Source: Craterostigma plantagineum (taxonomy: Eukaryota; Streptophyta; Magnoliopsida; Lamiales; Linderniaceae). From it: a stretch of 64,000 bases of DNA. Under the pieces are notes generated by a model, which did no database searches, was not told the origin of the DNA, and worked only from the letters and a program-made list of their open reading frames with translations. This document shows, piece after piece, positions 38,397 through 49,000 of the stretch. The stretch lies in the NCBI GenBank assembly GCA_027422505.1, contig JAPQWV010000002.1:29304501-29368500 (forward strand). Direction: 5' to 3'. Position 1 is the first letter of the stretch. Every line of letters starts with the position of its first letter. Made by a program: the position numbers and the translations under genes.

Positions 38397-41300
38397 CTAA
38401 TACGCCGGCTTGAGCCCGTGCCTCAGCGCAGCTTCCCACACGACGTCGATCTGATCCACGTCGAGCGCTCCAACTTCGTGGTGCTTCCATCCTTCTAGAA
38501 GGTGAACGACGCCTCCCGCGTGGCATGCATGCACCACTCCTCTTCCCAGCGTATACTAATCGCAGAAAAAAAAACGACAAAAAACGACTAAAAATCAGAC
38601 GAAAAAATCGTCCATGTAAATAAGAATAATTATTGGCGGAAGCGTAGCAAACATACCTCGCAAGTTCCAAGCCCCTCGACGTCGTAGGGCAAACTCATAG
38701 CCGCTAATTTCCCATACTTGCAATCCCTTCGAAAAGGTATTATCGGCGGAACGACGAACTGGTGAAAATGTGCATCAGCTGGCGCATAGTACTGCTCCCT
38801 CGGTGTGGCCCACTTTCCGATGATCCATGTCTGAAAAGATTTCGATTCATTGCGCGTTAGCATGCGTCCATATGTTAGTTATCTTTTAAATGATCTTTTG
38901 TTATTATGTATACTCTTATATAATTGGTGTATGGTGACTGTAAACTGTCACATTTGGTTGTCAAATTATTTGCAATTTAGCCCATATATTTGTAATTAAT
39001 TAACTGAACAAATTTTCATATCACTTCTAATTTTTTATTTATTATACTCACGCACCCCACATTATTTTTCTCTTTATATATTTAAAAATAATATTTCATC
39101 TTATACGCTAAAAATTATAAATCTCAAAATAAAAAAAAATATTACATATAATTATATTTTAAGCGCACGGATAGAACGTGGAAAAGTACTAATTATTATT
39201 ACCTTGCAGTGCCTCGCCGCCTGGTATTTAGTGACTTGGACTAAGTACTCGCGGTGCTCCGAGGAAGCTTCTTTCTGTATTTTGCCGAACCTTTCCGTGG
39301 ATAGGGTGAGCATCTGCGCATTATTTTCGGCGCCTTTTATTAGAGAAGATCGTGAAATTAATGCAGTCGATTTATCGATCGAATTTTCTTACCAAAACCC
39401 TAACTCTGCGTCGGGCGAGGTATAGCGCTATGGCCCGCCCGAGCTTAGACGTCGCCCCCGTTAAGAAAACCTCGTCGACGTCTCGAGGAATCTCGTTTAA
39501 TATCACTGCCGCCGTCAACGTATTTCCGTGAACGACTCTGACTCGAAGATTTGGATGCGCCTTAGTAAAGAGCGTTCCCCCGCCGTTTAACCCTTCGTTC
39601 TGCGAAAATTAATTTCTCTTACTTACATGAATTTTTTTACGATATTTTTAGGGCTTAATTTAACCTTATTCAGTGCGGCCAGGCTGATGACCTCGACCCC
39701 GAGCTTATCAGCTCTTAGGATTGCGCTTTCGATTTGGTTGTTTATGCCTTCCGCGGCGAACGGCAGGAAATACTGCGTAATATTCGTCGCGTTAGCGTCG
39801 AAGGAAATCTTAGAAAAAAGCGATTCGAAAATCGACGGTTCTGAGTTTTTTTTCTTTAAGAAAAAAAAAACCTGAAAGCCGAATCTCGGTACGATCCAAG
39901 TCTGATGAAGCTTTCCCCTGAGGAAGTAGAAAGTGACCAAGAAAACCTTGGACTTGGCCCACATGAAGAGCATAACGATGAAAGTGTAAGGCCACATGAC
40001 GAATAAGAACGGCTTCGTACTGAAAGGTATCGACCCGAAAGATCGAAAAACGAAAGGCGCATGCATTCCCGACATTATGTCGACGCCGTGCGCTAGGAAC
40101 ACGAAATCGGGCGATCTGCTCCCTAAAAATCGAAAACATAATTAGGGTTTCGATGACAAGAAAAAAAGATCGATCGAACTCACTTTTTCTGGAGTTTATC
40201 TCCCCGTGAAGATCCCATGAATTGATGTTCGCAGTGCTCCATAGCTCGTCGAAAAATGGCATGAATAGGCAGAAGTTCGTACTTACGTCGTTGTGATGAA
40301 GGCTGTGATATCTGCATATATAGTCGGAAACAGACGAATACAAACATGTGAAATTGTTGGACTGCTAAGCTTTTTCGCCTGTCTGAATATGTCGAGGATG
40401 ATATTACGGCAAAACGACAGCTTACGTGGGAGTGTAGATGAGATGTCTTAGAAGAGGAACAGCTTCGAAGAAATGGCTGGGAATGACTTCTACGTTGCTG
40501 TGCCCCATACATCGAAGGAAGTCGAAAACCAAGAAATAAGTGTATAGTTGTGCCATGGATCCATAGCCCATGAAGACAGTTCCTAAAGTTGGAATTCCTA
40601 CAACTAAACATAGTAGCAGTTGTTCCAAGAATGCTCCTTGACCAACTGAGAAGGGATTTAGAACCTTAGAGCTGTGGTGTAACCAGTGATAGTTCTGAAA
40701 GAGAGTTGGGGAATGTAATAATCTGTGCATCCAATAGTGCAACGGCTCTGAGATTCCAATATGGAAAACTATGCAGCAGAGAATGCCCTTTGTGTCCCAT
40801 ATTGCAAGATTTTCGAACAAGCTTGGAAAACTCAGATATGACAGAGAGGCCAAGATAGCTTGAAGTATCAAGAAATTATCCCTAATTCAGGAAAAAAATT
40901 TACAGCAGAATATTAGTATCAGAAAAAAGTACAGCAGAAGTATCAGGGAATGCATTGTGATTTACCAGTGCCATTCTGCGTCGATCTGATCGTAATCGTA
41001 GCCCCTTTGATCGATTCTTCGAGCCCGATTCAGGTAAAGAAGATTGGTATAAGTCGACCATAGCTGATGAACAAGAGCTCTCAAGCCGAATAGGATGAGG
41101 ATATGCAAGCACCACCATGGATAATCATGATTCTTGGTATCTTCTTTGCTGTAGATGGCATACGTGACTTTTGCTACTAATGGCCCATACAGCAAATACT
41201 GTTAAGGATTTAAGAGGATCCCAACTCAGATTCAGATACTGCGAACATCATGGACATTTAGTAAAATCAATAGAAAAATAAGGTATAACGCACACATGCC

Positions 41301-41401
41301 TTGAAGTTCCCCAAGTTTTCCCATGGCCAAAAAAACAAAGGAGCTCCCTTTTTATGTGGAATGCTAACAACCGCGCACTTGTTGCCTACCATATGTTTCA
41401 T
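38397..41401 (-). CDS. CER3: CER3/WAX2 wax biosynthesis protein (alkane-forming complex)
   Basis: Ten exons on the minus strand (41401-41300, 41198-40966, 40881-40426, 40311-40184, 40122-39872, 39772-39665, 39599-39393, 39313-39203, 38830-38657, 38555-38397) join in frame to 642 residues. The N-terminal fatty-acid-hydroxylase half has several hydrophobic segments and the histidine clusters HRLLH, HWLHH and YHSLHH. The C-terminal WAX2 domain contains [17 protein letters not shown] and [18 protein letters not shown]. Details such as ENLGNFKYLLY and EWHWDNF match CER3 rather than CER1. With CER1, CER3 converts very-long-chain acyl-CoA to alkanes at the ER for cuticular wax. Intron 1 starts with GC rather than GT. 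An in-frame ATG three codons downstream (41392) is an alternative start. Confidence 0.95.
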
Positions 41402-42279
41402 ATCCTTCACCGTATGTATTCCTTCTAGTCGATTTTAAGTATAGAAAGAAGAATATGAACCCAGGGAAGTACTAATCTGTGAGGCAACTTCAATTTATGA
41501 AGTTTATCTTTGCTATTTTTTGAGGCACGCATCTCAATCCTATCATGACCATACTTGTTTATATGCACTAGCAATAAAACAAACCTCTCTCTTTCTCTCT
41601 CTCTCTCTCTCTCTGACTTCACCTTATTAAATTTGATTTTATCAGTTTCCTTGTTGTGCCTTAATCAGCCGTTTGTTAACCATTCAGTCACGGAAAGCTT
41701 CCATAACTTCATTACATATGCGGTATTTGGTCGGTATTAGCTGAGAGTTGTGGTGCCACTACGTAAACATGTGCATTTAGTGCGAGGGTGGCATAGGAAT
41801 TCAATTCCAAGTTGATAACTAACTATCTTTGATAAATGTATCCAAGTATTTATACGAAGTATCATGCAAAAGATTCATACGATCATCTTAACATGAAGTC
41901 GAGGTTTTTTCCTCCTTAAATTTATGTCCCCGTCATGTGATTAGGTAGAGTTAGATACCTGCTAACAGTTGGACGTGCCTTTCAAAGCATCATTAGGCAA
42001 TTAACAGCATTGAATGTAATATCATATTCACACTATATATCAAATGAATGCACTGATGGCCAAGACTTTTTGGCTTCGACCATAATGGTAGGCATAGTTT
42101 CAAGCCCAAGCGATAAATTCTCATACAATGTGACTGATGGGATGCCCATCACAGTATGGTTGTTCCCTTGAACTGTTCGGTCGGAGATGAATCGTTTCAA
42201 AAAGAAAAAGGAAAAAGAAAAGATAAGATGGTCATTGATTGGGATGAGAAAAGAAAACCTAACTAACTCCAATAATAGC
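41402..42279. other. CER3 upstream region with CT microsatellite
   Basis: Promoter side of CER3, with no other gene visible. A CT-rich microsatellite (CTCTCT runs) lies at 41585-41614, about 190 bp upstream of the start codon, a common position for GAGA/CT-type plant promoter elements. Confidence 0.5.
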
Positions 42280-43095
42280 TGTTACCGTGGGGATTTCCGA
42301 CTAACGGTAAAATAACGATAACTACTGAAAAGCCCGCGAGTAACGGGCGCTAAAGGAGAAAGGCGAGTGAGTGAGATATCCCCGGGGGTAGCCCGAGGGA
42401 CATATACAGAGGCGCGAGGGGAGGGGGGCCCTCCGCGGAGAAAGGAGTTCAAAGAAAAGTAATTCGGCTGGGTGGGCTCATAGGTCTAGGGGAAAATTGA
42501 GTGGAAGAGACCCGATCGAGGCAACCCAGCTTAGGGGAAGGTAAAATACCCGAGACCTGCCCGAAGATAGGTCGGCTGAGAACGGGAGGAACAGGGAGAC
42601 AAGAGCCCGATCGAGACGATGAGGCCGAGCAAAGGGAAAGTGCCCGAGCAGGGCAGTTTCACGTTGAGGGGACGAAGTACGAAAGAAACTGAAAAGAAGA
42701 GGAAATGAGAACGTGCGATCGTGGGGAGGACCACGGTCCCAGCGCGAGGTTCGCGAGAAAGCCGGACCAGGGGGAAGAATAGGTCCAGGCGAAGATGATA
42801 AGAGGTTAGTATAAATAACGACGTTATTTCATTTCCCAGGTACTTTTCGAAATACCAGAAACTGATCTACGAGCCTAAAACACCTATATTCACCTATTTT
42901 TCGGACTTAAGAATCGGATGGGCTACGCCGGCACCAACCCCGGCCCGCTTTTGACGTGTTTTTTGTTGAGTTTTGAGTGATAGGCTCGACGGAGACGATT
43001 GACGAGGCCGAAGAACTCGCGCCGGAGAAATTACGAGGGAAGAACTGCTACGCCGACCGCTGTTTCCAAGAAGTCGTTTTACGCGGTCCATATGA
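42280..43095 (+). repeat. GC-rich LTR-like segment, possible solo LTR
   Basis: This 0.8 kb block is GC-rich and sharply unlike the AT-rich flanks. It begins TGTTACCGTGGGG and has a TATAAATA box near 42811-42818, as in an LTR promoter. The 5-mer ATAGC occurs immediately before it (42275-42279) and at 43096-43100, which would be a target duplication if the segment ends at 43095. The proposed right end reads ATGA rather than the canonical CA, so the boundary is uncertain. No coding region was found in it. Confidence 0.4.
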
Positions 43096-43659
43096 ATAGC
43101 TATTCATCACGGATCCATTTCATTCACCGTTTGGTTTGGAAAGTATATTGGATCTATTTCATTCATCTCTCATTATCATCATCTTATTACAAATCAACGG
43201 GAGTCTATTTCAATTTTATGGCAATTAATCCGAGAGAAAGACAGTAAGTTGACCAACCAAACGACTATATTTCTTGAACCTTTAAGTTCATCGGCCATAA
43301 TATTTTTTGCTGGATTGCTATTCACCGCCCCCTTTTTTCTAGTCACCGCCCCCTAAAGGGCTAAAAGAAGACGTTTTTGCCCTTATGATATTTAAATTAA
43401 TTTAAAAAGAAAAAACTAACTAAATATATAATTTCGGTACGAAATATTGAAAACTACATACACAAATAAATTCGAACGATCGATCTATACGAAAAAAAAT
43501 TTTGATTTAACATTTTAGGACCGATCGATCGATATTTTCGGACCGATCGATCGATTTTAGGACCTATCGATCGATATTGTCGTAAAAATCATTCGTACGT
43601 AGATGAATTAGCGAACACGGATCGAAATAGTTTGAAAAAAGTCCCGACCGAAAAAAAAT

Positions 43660-43910
43660 TTCGGCCGGCGCCGGCACAACCGAACAATAATTTCGGTCGC
43701 CACAAGGCACGACCGAAACACAATTTCGGCTGTGACATGTGGCGACCAAAATTGTTGTTCGGCCGTGCCAGCTCCGACCGAAATTCCAGTTCGGCCCGCA
43801 CAGGCCCGGTCAAAATTCCAGTTCGGCCTGCATCGGCCCGGTCGAAATCTCAGTTCGGCCAGCACAGGCCCGACCGAAATTTCAGTTCGGCCCACACAGG
43901 CCCGATTGAT
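43660..43910. repeat. GC-rich tandem subrepeats, left arm
   Basis: Units of about 34-36 bp built around TTCGGCC...CACAGGCCCG(A/G)CCGAAAT. The same units occur in reverse complement at about 44690-44945 in the right arm. Their translations in several frames give repetitive Arg/Pro/Gly peptides, which are artefacts. Confidence 0.75.
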
Positions 43911-44689
43911 TATCACTTTTTCGTTTTTTTTTATTTTTTATTGTAATTTATAAAACCTCAACATATATTGTAGTATTTAGGAATTGAACCCATGACATCT
44001 ACTTGATAAAGAAAGTACTTCTCCATCGGGCTAGATAGCTTTTTATTAACAATTATGACATATATATAAATATATAACGAAAAAATAATCGGGACAGGTT
44101 TCGGGTCGGGGATCGGGCCGGGGTTGGCTGGACCCAAGACCCGACCCGGACCCGATCGGGTTGAGTCTTTTAGGACCCGTAATATTACAAAATAATTATA
44201 AAAAAATTAATAACAAAAAAAATTAATAATACAAAATAATAACAACAAATTATTATTTTTTTGTTATTATTTTGTAATATTAATATTTTGTGTTGTTATT
44301 ATTTTTGTTACTAATTTTTAGTTATTAATTATTTTTGTTGTTATTATTTTGTATTATTAATTATTGTTATTATTTTGTATTATTAATTTTTTTGTTATTA
44401 ATTATTTTTTGTAATATCATTTCGTATTATTAATTTTTTTGTTATTAAATTTTTTTGTTGTAATTATTTTGTAATATTATTTTTTTTGGTCTTGTAATTT
44501 CCCTCCAATTTTTTGTTATATATTTATATATATGTCATAAGTGTTAATAAAAGCTAAGTAGCCCAATGGATAAGTACTTTCTTTATCAAGTAGAGATCAT
44601 GGGTTCAATTTCTAAATACTACAATATATGTTGAATTTTTATAAATTACAATAAAAAATAAAAAAAAACGAAAAAGTGAAAATTAATCG

Positions 44690-44945
44690 GGCCTGTGTGG
44701 GCCGAACTGAGATTTCGGCCGGGCCTGTGCGGGCCGAACTGAGATTTTGGCCGGGCCTGTTCGGGCCGGAATTTCGGTCGGGCCTGTGCGGGCCTAACTG
44801 GAATTTCGGTCGGGGCTGTGCGGGCCGAACTGAAATTTCGCCGGGCCTGTGCGGGCCGGACAATAACTTTGGCCGGGCCTGTGCGGGCCGAAAATGTCGA
44901 TCGGCCTGTACACTGCCCGGCCGAAATTTCAGTTCGGCCGTGCAT
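44690..44945. repeat. GC-rich tandem subrepeats, right arm
   Basis: Reverse-complement counterpart of the left-arm array, with units around GGCCGGGCCTGTGCGGGCCGAA. Unit number and order differ from the left arm, which suggests unequal exchange within each arm after duplication. Confidence 0.75.
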
Positions 44946-45147
44946 AGTCCGATCGAAAATTTTGTTCGAATTTCCTTATCGATCGATCGTTCGAATTTAT
45001 TTGTGTATGTAGTTTTCAGTATTTCGTACCATAATTATATATTTAGTTAGTTTTTCTTTTTAAATTAATTTAAAAATCATAAGAGTAAAAAGGTCATTTT
45101 CAAGCTCTTTAGGGGGAGGTAATTATAAAAAAGGGGCGGTGAATAGC

Positions 45148-46644
45148 ATCACCTATTTTCTGGGATTTCCTTGATTGTTTACTGACTGTTAAAAAAAGTT
45201 CAGTATTTTATTACTTTGATAGTTCCTTGCAGAAAATGTTAAGCCTTTTGATGTTTTTGCTTGCTTTGTGGCGCGAGCGCAAACACCTAAGCCTTCGAGA
45301 AATACGAGGAGAGGCAATCTCCCAATATCTTTGTTACAAGAAATAATCGTTCTTCTGAGTGTGAAACGAATTGCATTCATGCCAAGAAGCTTGACTTTGT
45401 CTAACATGAAGACGAAGCCGACGCTATCATTACGGCACAAGTCGGCGCCGAAACCATCATTTCATCGGTAATCAGTACACAAATGAACCATAATGAGTAA
45501 CACGACGAAGAAAAAATTGTGTGTAATGAAGTTGACACGTGTAATGCTATGCAATCGGGAATTTGGGATTATTACTGATTACGACGTTTAGTGAAGAACA
45601 AAAAAAGTAAGAGAACAAAAGTCGTCGAGCATGATCGTTTACCAAGTCGTCAAACTATTTAAATATCAACAAATGGCAAATATTATTAAAATCGTTATAG
45701 GTAATCACTTTTTAAATTTCCGCCTGACAGATACGGACTATTGTACTATAACTCTAAAGGCCGATTTCGATGACCACGAATCTATGCATTTTCACATTGT
45801 ATGGAACAATTTATAATTTATAAAACAATTTGGAGAGGTATCGTAATATCAAAGCCTTCCGTCAGCCGAAAGAACGAGAACGATTGTTTTACTTTTAGCA
45901 TTTCAAACTTATCAGATATATTATTATTATTGTTGATAGATTATAATTTTGCAAAGACGTGCAATGCACGACTACTCTACTTGATAAAAAGATGGACACA
46001 TCTTTTGGACTTTTGGGGTTCAGATTTTTCTTTTTTCAAACTTCGGAACTTCAAAGCGGGATTTGGCTTCTCAGACAAGTACGTGTCGTTTCTCCGATTA
46101 TCTCTGTCTCGTACATATCTTTGATGCTTAATCTTCATTCTCTATATTACGTTTGATGTTCGATCTTACAGAATATTTACATATCCCAAAGTTCTTCATT
46201 CTCACTAATATTTGCATCAAGCTAGATTATTTGGCTCAAAAAGAGTTTGTTAGTGCTTATGATCAATTCAAAAACGTCACTAACTTCCTGCAGTTAATCG
46301 TATTAGTTTTGCCACCAAGCTTCATCATCCATACCCATGGTTTAGGTTCCATGCATTGAGAAGAACTGTTAAATCTAATCTATATATAGATGGTGATACT
46401 TCGGATAAATGATAAATAGATAAAAATGCTATTGCTAAATATATATGTGAAAGATTGATAATTAAATGGATTTTTCTTCCCAACTTGAATCTACGAATAA
46501 ATTCCAAGGTTATATATTATTACGGCATCAATGCTTAGGGACAACACAAAGTTCACACACACACACACACATCAAATAGGATATTAAACACAGGGAAAAA
46601 CAAAGCACTTCATCATCAATCTTAAAAACCCTCAAAACATCACA
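45148..46644. other. Intergenic region, no recognised gene
   Basis: 1.5 kb of AT-rich DNA between the foldback element and the ERF gene. Several short open frames (45189-45440 minus, 45801-46124 plus) have no family signature and no splice context. An AC microsatellite sits at 46555-46570, likely beyond the ERF 3' UTR. Confidence 0.5.
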
Positions 46645-47740
46645 CTAATTATTATTCCTCGTACTACCCTCATATTCTCTCCACTGATCAGCAGAAGAAC
46701 TAGAATAAGACGTCTCAGAACCCCTCTCATAGCTCATGAAATCGTACTCCTGCCGATCAGAATAATGTTGCTGTTGCTCATTGGAAACAATTGGAACTCC
46801 TCCTCCGCCATAAAATCCATCCGACGTATAATTATCATAGCTCAAACTGCTGCTAGGGTTCCCACGTTGAGCCATTAACTGTGCGTAGTGATTCACATTA
46901 GGATAACTACCACTTTCTTGCTGATTCACCAGCTGATACTGAGTCGTCGATGCTTCTATGGTAGCGCTGTCATCATTATTACCAGCCCTGCTGCTGTTGT
47001 AATAATACGACGAGTGCTGGCTATCTTTTCTTGACGAAGAAGATGATGATGGCGATGGAGCAGATGTTGTTGTTAGGTAGCCACCATTCTCAGACCTTCC
47101 TTGAATAATGACCCTTTCTGGGAAATTGAGCTTAGCCTTACTTCCTTTGAATTTTAGGGCAGCTTCGTCGTACGCTAGGGCAGCTGCTTCGGCCGACTCG
47201 AACGTTCCCAGCCAAACTCGGGCAGCTTTGTGTGGGTCCCTTATTTCTGCTGCCCATTTGCCCCATGGACGCTGCCTTACACCTCTGTAGTGTCTCTTCC
47301 TCGCATTTGCCGTGTTCCCTAATTAAATCTCAGACAATATAAGTCGACTTAAAAAAAACTAAGAAGAGAAGTAGTCCAATCTCACCACCCAAAGTTATGA
47401 AGACTTGCAACAATCCTAATCTAACATAGACATATATCTCCATCTATTTGTTAATATTATTACCTCCTTGATCTTGAGTTTGTTGATGGGATGGTTGATG
47501 AGTGCTGTAGCTACTTATTGGCAACTGCGAATGACTCGGTGGTTGGGTTATAAGTGGATTTCCTTGAGGATGAACGGTGTCCGAAGGGTTTTGATTGTTG
47601 TTTCCAATAACTTGAGAGAGAACTGAGACCATCTCCACCATGTCGTGATGAGATCTAGGCGTGTATAAAGGGTATATGAATGATTGATCATCGTACATGG
47701 GAGAATAATCAGTAATCCCATCCTCTTCTTCTTTCTTCAT
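46645..47740 (-). CDS. AP2/ERF transcription factor, ERF113/RAP2.6L-like
   Basis: Two exons (47740-47464 and 47318-46645) splice in frame. From the first available ATG (47740) the protein has 316 residues. One AP2 domain ([19 protein letters not shown] to KAKLNFP) lies at about residues 102-160, with the WAAEIRDP and WLGTF cores of the ERF rather than DREB subfamily. The N-terminal [14 protein letters not shown] segment is typical of group X ERFs such as ERF110/ERF113 and ABR1. It should act in the nucleus on GCC-box promoters in wounding or stress responses. The C-terminus is Ser/Tyr/Gln-rich and may activate. The open frame continues 15 codons upstream of the ATG to a GTG and then a stop, so an N-terminal start may have been lost. 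Confidence 0.9.
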
Positions 47741-48175
47741 TTTATCAGGTGAAGAGGGCCTCTTACCATTCGTTGAGTTGTCCACTTAATTTGTTGTCTC
47801 TGTGTGTGTGGAGTACGGCTAGATCTTCAAGTGAGGATGATGATGATATGTTTTGATAAGATATTATCTTTGTGTGTGTGTGTGTTTAGGCGTGTATAGG
47901 AAGGGTTTCTTCTAAAATAAGGAGAATTATTACATGGAAAAAAAGACAACAAACGTTGTTGTTTTGTCTTAGGGTTTACTTGCTATAGCATGTGTGGAGC
48001 GTATCGAGAAGACTTTGAATGGGTGTTGTCATTTGACTTTTATGCACTTCTATACAGTAAATATTGAAACAGACAAAAATGTTTTGTTTTCTTTCTTTTT
48101 TTAAAAAATATTTTTTAAAGGGAGTCTAACATCCAAGTATTGACCCCTCGTTCCTATGAGTAGTATAGTCAAATT
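47741..48175. other. ERF upstream region
   Basis: Promoter side of the ERF gene, with a GT microsatellite at 47871-47885. No other gene seen. Confidence 0.5.
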
Positions 48176-48536
48176 TTAGGCCTGCCCACGGAGCGGGCCG
48201 GGCGGGTAAGCAGCACGGGCCACGGGCTTTGGTGTGGTGTGCCCGTCGGGCCACAGAAGGCCCGCCAAAAAAGTAAATTAATTAATTATATATAATAATA
48301 GATATATAAGTAAATTATATTATTTGATTTGTACTTTCATAACATAAATAAATCAATATTAGAGAAGTTGATTATTCTTCATTTTTATTTTTTTCCTATT
48401 TTTTTATTATATTTCTTATTTTTATTTTTCTTAAAATGGGAGGGCTAAGCCCGCCGCCCCCGCCTGCCTCCAGACCCAGTGGCGCGCTTGGCGGGCTACG
48501 GGGAGGCCTGTCCCGCCGGCCGTTTTGACATCTCTA
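48176..48536. repeat. MITE-like repeat with GC-rich ends and AT-rich core
   Basis: The left end (GGAGCGGGCCGGGCGGG) and the right end (GGCGGGCTACGGGGAGGCC, then CCGTTTTGACATCTCTA) enclose about 230 bp of almost pure AT. The composition and the GTTTTGACATCTCTA end resemble hAT-type plant MITEs. The inverted repeat is weak and I found no duplication, so classification is tentative. Confidence 0.45.
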
Positions 48537-48540
48537 CTCT

Positions 48541-49000
48541 TGTGAGGCTTACGGGTATTGGGAATTCGGTACAATAAGTAATATTCGTAGAAACAATTTA
48601 TTGGTTATTATTCATTAGGCTATGTTCGTTCCTTTGCTTTTCTAAGCTCATCTCCATTGACATGCATGCATGTACCAATTTTCTCAATCAATTAGAAAAC
48701 CATATTGGCTATATTTACTACATGACATGATTGTTGATAAACAAGAAAATATTTAATCTTTGTTTCTGGGAAAACCATATTGGCTATATTTTAGTTGGTG
48801 TTAGTCACGATTTGCCCCAGATCATGAATTTTGGAGAAAATCAACTGTCAAGAACAATATTATAGCAGACCACTTCTCAGAGTTATATAAGTTCATGACA
48901 AATAAAAACCATATCTGGTAAAAACATAAAACCGAAAGCAGAAGAAAAAATATTCCGAAACCATGATATTGAAACTGTAAGACGATCATTCGAAGCAAAC
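48541..49000. other. ICE1 3' flank
   Basis: AT-rich sequence without a gene; probably the 3' UTR and downstream region of the ICE1 gene. A short segment, AACCATATTGGCTATATTT, occurs twice (near 48697 and 48773). Confidence 0.5.

Larger units (their letters stand above)
43317..45147. mobile_element. 1.8 kb foldback element with very long inverted arms
   Basis: The left end GCTATTCACCGCCCC and right end GGGGCGGTGAATAGC are inverted copies. Inverted similarity continues inward through AT-rich sequence (TAAATTAATTTAAA), a GC-rich block of repeated TTCGGCC...GGCCCG units, a tRNA-like segment and the tract ATATATTTATATATATGTC. The arms span roughly 43317-44084 and 44507-45147, leaving a loop of about 420 bp. 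The arm lengths differ because repeat units and GATCGATC-rich sequence are uneven. No transposase is present and I could not find a convincing target duplication. It fits foldback-type or long-TIR Mutator-like non-autonomous elements. Confidence 0.75.

Noticed and set aside
43564..45050. Several overlapping open frames rich in Arg, Pro and Gly on both strands
   Set aside because: They are translations of the GC-rich tandem subrepeats of the foldback element; the same peptide pattern appears in several frames and both strands.
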